Numbered from the stretch's first letter, positions 33,800-47,222 are shown. The stretch: 64,000 nt of DNA from Sorex araneus (GCF_027595985.1 NC_073307.1:11538432-11602431); one strand, 5' to 3'. Notes: generated by a model not told the origin, from the sequence alone. A program made the numbers and translations.

Positions 33800-36230
33800 A
33801 CAAACAAATATGGGAATGTCCAGACAATTGATGAATTTTTGTTTGAATCCCTGTCAACAGTTTGACAGGTGCTAATCATGAAGATTTTTGAAGAGGAGAA
33901 ATGGGAAAGAAGGAAAAGCGAGAGTAAAGGGAGCTACAGGACTGGAAGAGTTTTAACACTTGAGTACGTGACTGTGGAGAAAATTAAATTTTTAAGTAAA
34001 GAAAATGACTGGTTGCATAGTTATTCAATCCTCCAGTAAACAATTGAATGGGGTCAAGGCGGGCCAAACACTGGGACTTCTCCAGCACAGAACAGTGCTA
34101 AGCTATTGAAATCCAACTCTCACATACGCTCTCCCATCTCACTATGACCCCGAGCCTTGGTGACTGTGGATATTCCGTGCAACATGAAATCATTGAGACC
34201 AAGTATCATGATTCACTGAAAATCAATGATATTGGAAGCTACTGACCCTTCACATACCCTCAGCCCTTCCCAGACTGTTAGGTTGCCCGATATATATCTC
34301 AGTACTTGATGTGTTTTACTTGAAGCACTTACAGGAGTAGGTACTACCTGGTCAAGCTTAATTAAATTAACTGTGAAATAACATCTGTGTAATAATATTG
34401 TAGAAATCAGGAGGTGAGTACAGCATCCCGGCTCAGCACTATATTTCTGAAGCATATTTGCCTATGTGTATACAGTACATAATAGAATTCTGTTATATAA
34501 CATACGTGTACATATATACACTATGCACACATCATACATATACAAAATGTATGCACATGTATCTTGTAGACAGGTGCAAATATCTGCTCATATTTTTGCT
34601 CAGTCTCAAACTAATTTACTGTGAAAACATCACATAAAAAATAAGTCTGAGTTTCAGAATTAAAATACTATTATCTATTTTTCTTTTCTTTCTTCCCCAC
34701 TCCACCCCTAGCCTACCATACAAGTCATTGTTAGTATTCGTGGGACTTGGGAATATTACTTACACCTCCTAAGCCTGATTTTCTAGTTTTATGCAATTAC
34801 AGTAATACTTTGCTGAGCTTTGAACAGACTGCATAATACATTATACAAAGCTCTGGCATGTGACGTGGTTTTTTGTTCTGGCTTTGGTCGTTTTAAATTC
34901 TCTCCTATATTAAAAAGTGAAAATTTCAACCTGTGTTACAGTTGGGATTTTTCACAGACACCAGAAAATGCTTCTCTCAGAGTAGGGCAGGTTGACTTAA
35001 AAATAGTCCTGTTACCACTTAAGCCCTTTTACTTTAGCTAAGTTTTTCTCCTATACTGTAAATACAAAGTTATTATAAGTTTTAGAACACTGGAGAGTTC
35101 CTGTTTACCTTATACCCTGCCCTGATCAACAGAGAATTGTGTTTTAACTGTGTAATTCATCTATATTACCAGAGGTGCAAACTGCTTGAATATTCCAAAG
35201 TACTGAAATATTTCAAAGAATAATTCTCCAATGTACTACATAAAGAGTGAATGTTTTAAGATTTGGATTCATTTGTCCAACCAAAACATATTTTCCTTTT
35301 CCAGGGGGTTTGCCCCATGTAGAAAAAGAGATAATGATTGTGAATCCCTATTGTTAAAAATGAGACTTTGGATAAAAATACATTGCACTTAACCAGGATA
35401 TTCTTCTCATTATATTTCACTGTTTTGAGCATGCATTTAAAAAAAAAAGAATGAAAATATCTACTATGTTTCTCTCCAAATCAGGAGATGCCGAGCAACA
35501 CTTCATCCTGAACCTCTGTTACACTTTGTAAATCACAGTCAATCAAAAAATAAATAAATATTTTAGAGGTAGGGAAAAACAACAGTCATTCCAACCGGTA
35601 TGTATCTATACAAAAACATAGTTATGGCTCTGTTTATACTACCCAAGAGTCATCACTGAAAGCCTGCAATTAACTACATACAGAATACTCTATGCAGAAG
35701 AATTTAAATTAGTCTCTTGGAGGAAACAAAGCTATTTCTGAGGACAAAGCATTTGAAAATTAAACAGAAATGATAGAAAATAATGTGTACAAGATTTCTC
35801 AAAACAAATCATAACAAAATAAAAGGGCAAGATGAAATAAGTGATTTCCGTATCACTCATCATGAAAGTGATTTCCGTAATCTGAGCAGAACAAAACCAT
35901 ATAGACACACAAGGAAAACACCTTCTCTCCTTTATTTTGCTGTAAATGACAGCTAACGTGCATATTCCAGGGCTGTAGAAAACACAAATGAGCCTGAGGG
36001 GAGCTACCCTACGAGGCTGCGAGTGAACCTGTTCTCTTCTGAAATCCACACCAAAGACCCTGTAATTTTTTAACAAATCATTTTCTCTGGCACTTTCCCT
36101 CGTTGGTTGCACAGAAAGTCGTTAAAATGTTCAACTGGTTGCATACTTATATAATAATACATGCTCCTTCTTCTAGACCCACCTAAAGATACAAACTGCT
36201 CTCGGTAACACTCGAACTCGGGAGGGGATA
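33800..36230. other. Intergenic AT-rich stretch upstream of the promoter
   Basis: No recognisable SINE, L1 or gene. A TA/CA-rich low-complexity patch lies at about 34460-34560. A 126-codon frame at 35732-36112 (-) has no recognisable family. Confidence 0.4.
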
Positions 36231-36231
36231 A

Positions 36232-36402
36232 AGTGGTCTCAGATTAGCAGCTCCCCCAGGATCTGCAAGTTGTTCAAAATGCACATTCTCAAGATCCACC
36301 CCACACCTACAGAATCAGAAAGCCTGGGAGTGGGACCCAGAAAACCATGACTTTATAAGCACTCCAGGAGTCACTGATGCGAGCTGAAATGTAGAAACCG
36401 CC
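36232..36402. mobile_element. MER5A-like DNA transposon (hAT-Charlie) relic
   Basis: gtggtctcagattagcagctcc, aaaatgcacattctcaagatcc, ccccacacctacagaatcagaaag, gggacccagaaaaccatgac and actccaggagtcactgatgc match the MER5A non-autonomous element end to end, as I remember it. It is an ancient mammalian fossil with no coding capacity. Confidence 0.75.
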
Positions 36403-37284
36403 ATTCCATTCTAGTCTATTAATGATGGCTTTTTATCAAATAAGGTGTGTCCATTGTACTCATTTGACCCTGTATACTTCTCACTGGCAGGCACAACTCA
36501 TTTCTCACAGTCCTCCAGAAACCCACCCACTTCCCTTCCTCCCATCCAGTCCTTTTGCTGATCTGATCTTGAGCTCCTTTCATGTTAGCATGACTTGGGA
36601 CAACACATAACGTCACACATGCGTCCTGAAGATGAGTCGGCAGCTCCAGCTATTCTATCACAAATATTGCAAGAGTTCATTCAGAGATGATGAGATTGAG
36701 GTGCTTCGCCAACCTGAAGGCTTTCTCCACCTCAGTCTCAGCCCAAGATTTTGTGTTGACTTTCAACTGGTGTTAGCCTAAACTGGAGTATCTGTCTGCA
36801 GGGAAAATTGTCCCCTGGCCTGAATAGCCCTGAGTTAGGGAATGAAGATAGGAAGGGACAAGGAAGACTGCTACTGACTCCTGCCTGTGTCTCCTCACTC
36901 AACATTAGTCAGGCCGTGAAGGAGAATAGAGGTTGATGTGACAATATGCTCTTACACCAGCTTAAATGTCAAAAGTGTGCAAGAACTTCAGACCCCTGCG
37001 GTTGGTCTAGTTCAGGAGAAAAGATGGCATGACCCAAAGATGCCTGTCCTCCAAGGAAGGATGGAAGTAGCAGCTGCCCGTGACCTTGACTGTTCATCCT
37101 AAAGCACTGGGAAATGTGTGGTTTCAGTCCAACTTAATTGAAGAAAACTCCAAAATGAGGTTACAAAAGCACTAAATATCTTATTTTGAGGAATACATTG
37201 CTGTTCTTTGTGAGAAGACGACAGAGGACAAGATGACGTATTCAGCTGCCTTTTCTTCCCTTCTGTCTCTTTTTTTTTAATGGG

Positions 37285-37430
37285 GGTCATTTTCAATAAT
37301 GACCAGTAAGAGAGACCAAGGCCATCCCCCAAAATGCTCAGGAACTGGGGGGCTCCATGTGGTGCTGGAAATGGAACTGAGGATCTCTGGCAGGTATGAC
37401 ATATACTCTGACACTGAAGCCACAACCCGA
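37285..37430 (-). mobile_element. SINE relic, antisense
   Basis: ccatgtggtgctggaaatggaactgaggatc and caggtatgacatatactctgacactgaagcc resemble the antisense head of the tRNA-derived SINE. Confidence 0.4.
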
Positions 37431-38381
37431 GTTAACGTGTGCCTATTCTGACACCTCGGGCCACTGGGAAATGAACAGACTCAGAAATCTTGGCCACTTC
37501 ATGAAATCTTGGAGAATAATCTGACTTTTTGCTTCTACGTTAATTTATTATAAGTAACTAAAGAATGGAATATGTATGTTTTTCTACTAAAGGATTATTG
37601 TAATCTCACAGTCATTATGGATGGTCCTCTTTTATTGGTGACTAAAATGATACATGCATAAGTTCATGGTTGACAAAGATACAAAGAAAGTGAGTATAAG
37701 TGTATGTTTGTTTCTTAAAATCCTAAAGGACAAGAATTCCACAATGACTCCAATAGAAACATTTAAAAACTAAAAATAATCCAATACGTGTCATCAAGTT
37801 AAAGAAATTAATTACACTCGGCTATTTTTGTTGGCTTTCAAAGATGCTATTTGTTCCATCGCTTTTGTAATCTACCCAGGCAGACCAAAGAAAGCATTAA
37901 ACTTTCACATTTTAAATTCCAAACCAATTACTTTGGAACATTAGGATCTAATCAAAAGTCTCTATATACAATATCCAAATACTCTCAGAAAGTCCATCAA
38001 CATCCACTCTTGCTTTCTATATCGTTTGGGTCTCTTTCGAAGCCAGTGGACAGAAATTTCAAGTCAAGTTGCCTGAAAGCATGTGATTTTGGTGATTCTG
38101 TATAAGAAAACATCCAGAGGTAAGGAGGTTTATTTTCAGCCACAGCTGGACTCGGAACTCAGATGTCTGCATCAGGCAGAGGACTTTCTCCTGCTCCCAG
38201 TAAACCTCCCTGTTCGTTCCCAGGGAGGATTTCTCAGGCTCAGTGTCCACGTGGAGAAATTTGTGAGGTGCTAAGCTGCATCCTTACTCTGCAGGACCCT
38301 GAAGAAGAGGACTTTGCTGAAGCCTTCTACTTGCTTAAGGAGAGAGAAAAAAAGAAAAGAAAAGGTCCCCAGATTGGTGCC

Positions 38382-38403
38382 TTTTTTTTTTTTTTTTTTT
38401 TTT
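38382..38403. repeat. Poly(T) tract
   Basis: 22 consecutive T, about 350 bp upstream of the CpG island. It may be the remnant A-tail of an antisense retroposon, though no body is recognisable. Confidence 0.9.
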
Positions 38404-38734
38404 GTCTCGGATTGACCAAATCCAAATCTTAAGGATCTAACCAATTCCAGCCGCTGGGAGGACACGTGGCTTCCCACGGAGTCACACGGTGGCTGTTACC
38501 CTGCAGCAAAGGGGCCGGGTGGTGGGGTGGTGGATGGATCTCTCCAAACAAACAGGGGGGCCCTCTTGCCACAGCGAGGTGGGGTGGGGGGAGTTGCTGG
38601 GAAGCAAAACCACAAATATTCACTGTAAATTATTAGCAGACCTCCCTCCCACCTCCACACCCCCCACGCCCCATTAAAACTCTCGAGCCTGATAGAAACT
38701 AGCGGATCAAAATGAGCCTGCAAATACGAGAGTC

Positions 38735-39650
38735 GATGGGGTGGGGGCGTCTCCGAACCCTAGTTTTGGCGAGTGCACACCCCACTTCCCGCCGCCCTGT
38801 GCCCCACATGTCACTCCAGCTTCCCCCTACGCCTGCGGGACGGGAAGGCGGGGGCCGAGCACGGAGCGGCCGGAGCAAAAGCCCCGCTTCCCTCTTCTCG
38901 CAGCCTCCACGCCGCCCCCCTGCACTGCCAGGTCGGTGTCCCCAGCAGGAGCGCGACCGGGAGGGACGACGCGGTGGCGCCTCACCTTCCCGGGGCCGCC
39001 CGGGGCACCGGCTCGCATCCCGGGCTCCGTCACGTCCTAGGTGGCCGCCACCCACCCACCCACCCGGAGCCGCCGGGGGCGCGCTGGGGTGACCCGGGCC
39101 GCGGTGGCACCGGAGATGGGCCGGGCCACCGGGGCGGGACGGGAGCGGGGGTCGGTGCCCGGGGGGAGCCCTTGTCCTCGGCCCCCGCTGCTGGCCTAGG
39201 AGCGCCCCGGAGTTGGGGGGCGGCGGCGGCGCGGCAAGGGGCGTGGGTTGGGGGGGGGTCCCCGCGCAGCCGCCCGACTCCGCCCCGCCCGGCTGAGGAC
39301 GCCACGCCCGCCCGCACCCCGCTCAGTGCGTGGGGACCCCCGCGCGCACCCACCCGGGGCAGCTGCAGGACCAGAGCCGCCGCCGCCGCCCCCTACCCCC
39401 ACCCCACGCCAGCGCCGCGCCCCGACGGCGGGGCCGCCTGCAGGGGGCGCTGTGAGCGCGGGGCCCCGGGAAGCGCCGGGGCGGACGCTGCACCCGAGGT
39501 CACCGCCGCGCTCCCCGCCGCGCTCTCGCCGCCAAGACCACCACCCCGGAAAGCCGGGGTCCAGTGGCGGGGGCGGGGGGGAACCCACGCGCTCGGGACA
39601 AGTTTCTGGCGGCTGGAGCATGACGGGTTCTGACAGCGACGCTCGGATTT
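38735..39650. promoter_or_regulatory. CpG island, probable NDST3 promoter
   Basis: About 0.9 kb of very GC- and CpG-rich DNA in an otherwise AT-rich window. It holds many GC-box-like motifs, such as ccgccccgcccgg near 39280-39292. It lies about 14 kb upstream of the NDST3 coding exon, and no other gene is seen nearby, so it most likely holds the NDST3 transcription start. Long open frames on both strands here (up to 286 codons) are a by-product of high GC content. The exact start site cannot be read from the sequence. Confidence 0.75.
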
Positions 39651-40178
39651 AATCAGCCCGAGCCCCTCCCGGGTCCGAAGCACGCTTGGCTTTCGGAGAT
39701 GCAAGATGCAGCCGCCCCGAGAGCTGCTGTAGGTGGGTAAGAGAAGCCTGAAAGTTTTGCATGGTGTGGGGATGTGTCTGTGCCTCGCGGGCAGCCTGGG
39801 CCGTCCTCCGCGTGTCGGGAAATTGACATTTAAAATATTCTGGGAGGAATATTGCAAGTTCGCGGCTGCGTTCGGGCAGCGTGGTATTTATCAGCGTAGT
39901 TAGCATCTGTCTCCCCGAAGTGGTACCAAAGCTGGTCCCTCGGCGTTGGCGCTTGCGTGTGACACTCTTGCCCTCTAGTGCCTCACCAGCTTGGTAGCAG
40001 TTTGATGGCTAATATTAATAAGATGTTACATAACACAAAGGTACCGGGCCAGAGCTGCTGGTGCTGCCACTTGGAAAGCCGAACAGCCTCCGCTGATGCC
40101 GGTGGCTGCTGCTCTTTCCGTTTCTTTTCAATCCATCGAAACTTTCCTCACTTTCAGCTCTTTCAACTTGAATTCTAG
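39650..40178 (+). other. NDST3: Candidate non-coding exon 1 region of NDST3 with two possible donors
   Basis: Downstream of the CpG island two good donor matches occur: gtgg|gtaaga (GT at 39736) and ctag|gtaagt (GT at 40179, close to perfect consensus). Either could end a non-coding first exon that splices to the acceptor at 53071. This is inference from position and consensus only; no conserved coding frame is present. Confidence 0.4.
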
Positions 40179-42870
40179 GTAAGTGCATCTCTTTATTTAC
40201 ACCGTGCATTAATGTCTCATGCGTAAATTTCAGTAAGGGAAAGCAACTTTGTTTTCACTCGATCTAAGCTTTTCAAGATTGAATAAGGAGTGTCCAGTTT
40301 GGGTCTTGGAGAAGTAAAGCATTTTAATGAAGTGAAACAAAGAAATACCTCATTATTCTGGGGTAACTTTAAAGCTCCTCTTTCAGAGAAATGAAGTGCT
40401 AAGGAGATGACTCTTGGAATTGTTTTTGGGATTTTTACAAGCAACTTGTTCTGTAGCAGATTTGTTAAACAAAATACATGTCTGTTGGATAGGCTAGAAA
40501 TCTGTAATCAACACTGAAGATTTAATCTATATCTGTCCATCTGTAAAAATCCTCAACAAATTTAACTGAAAAAAGTTCATTGTATTAACATTATTTAAAA
40601 TTTCACTAAAATTAAATGCGACTGGATAAAATAATCAACCTAGGCATGAAATACAGAAGCTGTGAATGAAAAAGGGGGGAAAAGTCTTCTATTTAATAAA
40701 CTCTTTTAAAAATAAAAAGCAAATTATATCCTTTAAGGAATTTAACTGTATTCTTTCTAACTAGTTCTTTTAATATCTGGAAACTATTTAAGCCTCAAAC
40801 TTGTTTGAAGTTGAAATTTTAGCCCTATTTTTATAAACACATTGGAATACAGCAACATTTATAATCTGGAAGAGTTTTGAGAAATCAGTTCTAAGCAATG
40901 TAAATAGCTACAGCTTAGTATTGGGCTAAACTATAAGGCAAATATTGAAACACATGTGAAACTAATTTCAAATCTGCTTTTTCTCTGACCCAAGAAAGTA
41001 TCATACTATCAACTATTGAATAATGCAGTTTAGCCCAGAGTAGGATGATAAAAAAGCTCTCCAACATCTGATATTCAGCTGAAGGGCACCCCCACCCCCG
41101 CCCTGTTCTTCATGGCTTCCTCCAGATATCATATTTGAGAAGCAGATTTTGAAAACACATCTGAAAGCTTCTTTTGAGGAAAAATTAAATCAAGAGACTT
41201 GTCTAGCAAAAACTCTTAGTTAAATAAAATATTCTCCAGTTGATACAGTATCTACCATCTCTGGAATACTTTTGTTTCTTTTTTTATGGCCTTGGGTTAA
41301 AATAAAAGGCTTTTTCTTCCTATAAGGAAGTGCTAACATTAAACTGATCACATGAGTTACTCTACAGTGTTAGAGTGAGAGTTACTCTACTCCGGTTTCT
41401 ATAATGTTTTTGATAAGACAAAACTTTGATCTCTTCTGGAGAAATTGACTATTGTTCAATCCCACTGAGTTGTGGTTTACCTTCTTCTATTTTCTTGAGA
41501 AAATTATTGATTCTGAAGATTATAAGCAATATCAGATTATTTTTTGATGCAACTGAAAATATATTGGAAAAATAGGGAAGAAGCAATCAGGGGCCTGAGT
41601 TTCTTTATTCTGTACCTATCTAGTGCAGAAATTATTATAGGATAGAATCTAGATATTTGGTGATTAGGTTGTCATTCCAAAATTGTAAAACCATAAACAA
41701 ATTACAATGTTTCCTTTTAGTTCAGAAAATTTTATAACATAGTTGTGTTTTAACTGCTCTTTGGTGATCGGTATCAACTTTGAAAATTAAACATCTGTTT
41801 TTGAAGTATAAAATATATGCAAAGTGGGGAGGAGGGAAGCCTTTGGGATGATATATTCAAAGAAAATTGTATTTAAATACTTAATAACCTATACACACTA
41901 TAAAATCAGGGGAATGGCGTGAATGGTAAAAAACACTATTCTCAACTAAATGAATGCCTTGATTTCTCAGTTGCCTAGTAGTGTCTCCAATAGGGTAAAA
42001 AAAGTGAAAGTTTACTTTTGCCATGATGTGGCTATAGAAGATGAGCATTCACACTGAAATTCAAAAATCTGAACACTTGTCCGCATTAAAGGACGCTACC
42101 AGGCTACAAACATAATAGTTTGTGTCACAATGATGGTTATTCAAAACAGTGCTTAAAGTTGTTTTGTGACTGGTTTCTCTTGGAATACTCAAGAATAGGT
42201 TTTAGAAAGCCAATTGATTGGTTGGTTGGTTGGTTGGTTGGACTGTTAAAAACAGTATCCTTATGTTCTGGGATATTATAATGAATGATTCATCCCTCCA
42301 TGTTGCTTAACTATTTTGCATCAATTTCATGTAAATTGCATAACTAGAAAAAAAAGGCCAGGATTCTCTAAAACTAATACCTATACAGATATTTCCATAA
42401 AAACTGATTTCATGATCAAGAGCTATAATTCTGTTACCTGTTGCTCAACAAGCGCTTAATGATCAAACGTTCAAGTCCTATATTCTAAGACCTCTAAGAA
42501 TCTTGATGATGATACCCATTTTTCACGGTGCACTTTTTTAAATTTATGTCTTCTATGACCGTGTTTGAGAATGATATGAAGCTAGATGTGGAATCCAGAC
42601 CAAGTGATCATGAGTGATCTGTTTTAGACATTGCCCTTGCAGACAATGGCTTGGGGTCTCTCACCTGAAAAATGGGTGGATCTCAAAGACCCCTTCCTCA
42701 CTTCCTTGTTTTCCAGCATTGTCAAGATGGGGGCTTGGAGCAACTAGACATGAAAATATTCGAGCATAATACTAAATGTAACAGACTGACAAGTGTTTTT
42801 TTATCCAGATTTATAGAAGATGTCATTTACTTATTTGTGTTACTTATTTATGTCATTTACTTATTATTTA
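40179..42870 (+). other. Putative NDST3 intron 1, proximal 2.7 kb, almost repeat-free
   Basis: AT-rich sequence directly downstream of the CpG island, without a recognisable SINE, L1 or coding frame. It ends with a (TTGG)n run at 42215-42241. Low repeat density next to a promoter would fit regulatory DNA, but nothing specific is seen. Confidence 0.4.
42215..42241. repeat. (TTGG)n microsatellite
   Basis: Six tandem TTGG units. Confidence 0.9.
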
Positions 42871-42871
42871 T

Positions 42872-43022
42872 ATTGTTGGGCCACACCTACTGGTGTTCAG
42901 AGACTATTCCTGTTGCATTTCTGGGGGTGTGGCGGGTGGAGCCCCTAATGGTGGTTGGGAAACCATGTGGTGGCCAGGCCTCCCTCCCGCAAAATGTGTG
43001 CTCATCCCTTTGATCTCTTGAG
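42872..43022 (-). mobile_element. A-tail SINE, antisense, old
   Basis: gttgggccacacctactggtgttcagagactattcctg and the following GC-rich body fit the antisense SINE. The head is poorly preserved. Confidence 0.55.
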
Positions 43023-43044
43023 TCCTGATGCCAACTGTTTCAAT

Positions 43045-43292
43045 GGTGGTTAATACTAATGGACTGCTTGCCAGGAAGCAGGCAGTGTTCTACTCACTTC
43101 ACTTATTACTTGTTAGCTCGTGTACTTGTCACATAAGGGTTTGATATGCTACTCTTAGTTCCATTTCACAAATGAAGACATTGAGACACCAAGGAATTAT
43201 CAACCTAAGATTGCATCCCTGGCAAGGGGCAATTTGGGGACACCATATGAATCTGATTCCAGTGGCCATGTTCTCAACCACTCTATGACACT
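43045..43292 (+). mobile_element. MIR SINE
   Basis: actgcttgccaggaagcaggcagtgttct, ttccatttcacaaatgaagacattgagacacc, ggaattatcaacctaagattgc and ttctcaaccactctatgac reproduce the MIR core order (transition, fattened core, 3' end). Ancient mammal-wide SINE. Confidence 0.8.
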
Positions 43293-43299
43293 CTCCCCC

Positions 43300-45160
43300 T
43301 GTTGGTTCTCAAATATTTGTTCTTGAAGTGCCCCATGACATAATAGAGGCAATTCATATGCCATTCCAACCATTCCTACTGCTTTCCCCTGCATATGCAA
43401 TGACCACTCATTCATTCGAGAGCTATTTGGACACACCCTGCTGTTGTACCAGGCTTATAGCAGTGTCCTGGACGAGTAGATATGGTGCCCTGCCTAAGGA
43501 ACTATGCACAGTGTAGTTCCAGCTGGTTGTCACCTGTTCTAAAAGGAAGAATTTTTTGGACTTCTTCATGTCCCATTCCTTGGATAGAGAGTAATAGTAC
43601 CAGGAGCTACCTTGAATTCCCTTGCTTCTTTATTGCTCCTCTAATCATTTTATATCATCCTCTCTCTCTATTTAGGCTTCCCTGCCTCCCCACCCAAAAA
43701 AAAAAAAATGAGTCAAACAGGTGATCTGTAACTGTATGTCTTAGGACATACAGTCTTAGGATGTGAAGAAACAATGAAAGACTGAACTAATATGCCCTTA
43801 TCCCCATGACTCTGAGAAGCACAGAAAGGACAGGGACTGGATTATATCCTGAACACAGCACTGGCCATTGTCATACCATCCTGTTATTGGGCACATATTG
43901 ATGTGTATATTCTAGCTCAGTTCAAGAGGACGCCCCTTTAAGTTTGACTGGCTGAACAAACAGAAGCAGCTGAAAAAATGCTTCACTTCTCTTGCCTCAT
44001 TGGATACTGAGGACAATGAACAAAAATATGTTCTTTCCTCCATGATTTCTAAATACAAAGGAGGAGGGGGAATTACAATGAAAGTCTTTTGCCATTGTTA
44101 CTGTTCTAAACAAAACAAGTATGGCTTTTATCCCATCTATCAGTTTGTTTAAATGCCATTTCTAGAGAGTTCTTTCTTGATTGCAATCCCTGCAAATCAT
44201 CTTACTTGCCTACCAAATCAGGGTTCAATTAATATAACACAGTTTCACACATTCTTTCCCAGAGAAAAATCATGTTATTTATCAATTTTTTAATATTACT
44301 AAATTAGCTTTAGCAAACTCCTGTAATGTATTTGAGATCTTATGATGCATTTTTCACCAGTAAAAGATATATTTCATTTTTTGAGAAAGAGGAATACTGT
44401 CAAGATCTCTTAAATATCTTTCATTTATGTTAGAACCTGAAGTTCTTTAGTTATTAATACTCGTTTTCCAGATGGCAGTCTTTTTTCACATTTCTGGTAC
44501 TGCCAACTTTAGCATGATTCTACTTCACTTAGAAATTGATTTTTCCCTTGGGATGATGTGGGGAAAGAGTTTACAAGTGACAAGTAGACACTTCCCTTGC
44601 AGATGCTGTGATACTCAGCAAAATGTATGTTTGTTTATGTTCATTTCTTTACTGTATCTATGGAATGACCATTAATTTAAAAAAAATAGTAAGTCCCTCT
44701 GCCTTTTGTTAATGGTGGGTAATTAAGTAACTGCTAATCTTGCCTTGGTGGAAAACATATGTTTTCTGCTTTGAAGAACAGACACATTGCAAAACAACTC
44801 TAACCATACTCAGCACTCGACTTCTCATAGAAAAATGGGGAAACAAGTATTGGAGTAAGTCAGTAAGAGGTAAACTCTGAATATGACAGATTTATGATGG
44901 GGGTACAAGGGGTTACTGCCATTCATGGTGTTTATAGTGCCCCCTGAGGCCATGAAGGTATATGTTCATTGAGGACAGTGTGGCTTAATGACCTCCTAGT
45001 TATGAATGTAGTTGATATTTATAAAATGTAGTAGAGTCTCTTCCCCCCCTCATTTAGTGTAACTAGTGGAGTGTTCATCCCTCAAACCCAGAGTTAATAT
45101 CAACAATAGGGATATGAGACAGTGCCTAAGTAATATAAAAAGCCATTCTTGCCATAAGCA
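43300..45160 (+). other. Intron-1 sequence, nothing recognised
   Basis: AT-rich to mixed. A-run at 43696-43708. No gene or clear repeat. Confidence 0.4.
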
Positions 45161-45164
45161 AGGA

Positions 45165-45308
45165 AGTAGGAGGGAGACAGGGGGGCGGGAAGCAACTGGG
45201 ACATTGGTGGAGAGAAGTGGACACTAGCGAAGGGATTGGTGATGAAATATTGTATGCCTAAAATGCAAGTTTTTGATAGCTTTGTGATTCATGGTGACTC
45301 CATTTTTT
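45165..45308 (+). mobile_element. Diverged L1 3' end
   Basis: gggacattggtggagagaagtgg, gggattggtgatgaaatattgtatg and gattcatggtgactccatttt match the L1 3' end seen at 2340-2774, with many changes. Confidence 0.5.
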
Positions 45309-45851
45309 TAAAAGGGGGTTGGAAGAAGGAGGTGAATGTTAAGTCCAGATGCTAACAGAGGCGTGTTTCCAATCTATGAAGAACTGTCATGTATAAAAAT
45401 AACATGACTACTTATAACCACAGAACATATTAGAAAGATAATGCAAATATGAGTGTGTAACACAGAGACTGACAAATCTGAGAGAAATCTACAAATCAGA
45501 AACCTTTGGGAGCTTAGCACCAATAGGATTCTGAGGATAAAACCAAATAAAGCAACGGGGAGAAAAGAGCACAGACGCACATCTGGAGAAAAAGAAGCAG
45601 CCAGGGATGGCCACAGTGCCAGTCCAGTTCAGTCTCCACCTTTGCTCTTAGACCCACAGACAGCACACCATGAAATATGGCGTCCCCGTGCTCTCTACAA
45701 GGCTGTTTAGTTCACGGTGCTTGCAGCTGTCTCCTTGTGAACTAAATCCCTAATGTATTTCTGTTGGCGATCTTCAGGATATCCCCTATTCGATGACTGA
45801 GTTATCATCATCACCATCAAACATAAAATTTATATTCAGTATATTAATTCT

Positions 45852-46099
45852 GGAGTGATAGCACAGCAGGTAGGGCGTTTGCCTTGCACGTGACCAAGCC
45901 GGGTTCGATTCCTCCACCACTCTCAGAGAGCCCGGCAAGCTACCGAGAGTATCTCGCCTGCACTATAGAGCCTGGCAAGCTACCCATGGCATATTCAATA
46001 TGCCAAAAACAGTAACAAGGAATCTCACCGTGGAGACATTACTGGTGCCCGCTCGAGCAAATTGATGAGCAATGGGATGACAGTGACACAGTGACAGTG
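45852..46099 (+). mobile_element. Full-length B-tail SINE inserted beside a MIR
   Basis: Flanked by atattaattct (45841-45851) and atattcattct (46100-46110). Near-consensus head (tggagtgatagcacagcaggtaggg), B box gggttcgattcc, ctctcagagagcccggcaag, gttgctcat-complement region, ending gacacagtgacagtg. Confidence 0.92.
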
Positions 46100-46100
46100 A

Positions 46101-46236
46101 TATTCATTCTATGTGCCAGACACCTTTCTAGAGCTTCTTTTAGCCAATCTCATACTCCTCATCAGAACCCTGTGAAGTTCGTGTGAACATTCTCACTCTC
46201 ACTGGAGGAAGCTACAGCATCTGCAGGTAATAGTTG
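46101..46236 (+). mobile_element. MIR fragment
   Basis: ctatgtgccagacacctttctagagc, ccaatctcatactcctcatcagaaccc and gaggaagctacagcatctgc follow MIR order. The younger SINE at 45852 abuts its start. Confidence 0.65.
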
Positions 46237-46239
46237 TGT

Positions 46240-46960
46240 GATATTAGAGGTAGAGGTGGCTCCCTACACGTTACAGCATAAAACGGACATGATGTACTTT
46301 GCAGTAGCCTTGGTCAGATTCCCCTGCCGTCAGTACAACCAGTATGAGCTCAGGCTATATATACAATTAGTGTTCACTGATCATATCTGTGTTGCTGCGC
46401 TAGTTATCCTACATTTCCATAGACCATCACTGTCTCCAGGTGCTTATAAACAGTCCTGATGAAGTGATATTTATAAGTGGTCCAACCCTGCAAATTTCCT
46501 ACACCTACGATAATTATTCAAAACTGCCTGCTGAATGGTTTTTAGATTTTCTACCAATTTAATCTAGTTTCTGGGTTGTTTGAAATATCATAGTGGTCAA
46601 ATAGTTTTCCAAATGCTATCATAACTGTCAACTCTGTACTTTTAAAGACAGTTACGCCCACGGGAACTTTGACAGAAGCCATAGGGCCTATTGCTAGTTA
46701 TTCAGAGACCCCTTCAGATCACATATAATTCTGTCACTTTCATTATATTTTCATTTTCATTTTTAAACACGTTTTCATTATATTTATTGTACTTCAAGTA
46801 CAAAATCACCACTGAGTTGTGTGCCTATTGTTCTTTAAATACTAAATAAATGTTTTTATCCCTGTTTCTGTTTGAAAGAGATTTTGGAAAAATGCTAACC
46901 CTATGCCCTCTGAAATTTTAGCCTAACAAGAAAAAAAGTCACTAAACAAATAATATTTCT
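46240..46960 (+). other. Intron-1 sequence, nothing recognised
   Basis: AT-rich, no repeat or gene recognised. Confidence 0.4.
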
Positions 46961-46974
46961 ATTTAGTAAGAATT

Positions 46975-47222
46975 GGGCTGGAGCGATAGTGAAGCGGGTA
47001 AGGCATTCGCCTTGCACATGGCCAACCCGGGTTTGATTCCTCCACCCTTCTCGGAGATACCAGCAAGCTACCGAGAGTATCTCTTCCCCACGGCAGAGCC
47101 TGGCAAGCTACCCATGGTGTATTCAATATGCCAAAAACAATAACAACAAGTCTCACAATGGAGACGTTACTGGTGCCTGCTCGAGCAAATCAGTGAGCAA
47201 TGAGATGACAGTGATACAGTGA
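46975..47222 (+). mobile_element. Full-length B-tail SINE (first of a nested pair)
   Basis: ttagtaagaatt flanks it at 46963-46974 and 47223-47234. Head gggctggagcgatagtgaagcggg, B box gggtttgattcc, gttactggtgcctgctcgag, ending gatgacagtgatacagtga. Confidence 0.94.

Noticed and set aside
35732..36112. 126-codon open frame on the minus strand
   Set aside because: No domain or family recognised and no promoter or exon signals around it. Consistent with chance in a 64-kb window.
38773..39633. 286-codon open frame (and others up to 154 codons on the opposite strand) in the CpG island
   Set aside because: The peptide is low-complexity Pro/Arg/Gly/Ala with overlapping frames on both strands, as expected from GC-rich DNA with few stop codons. 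No domain is recognisable.
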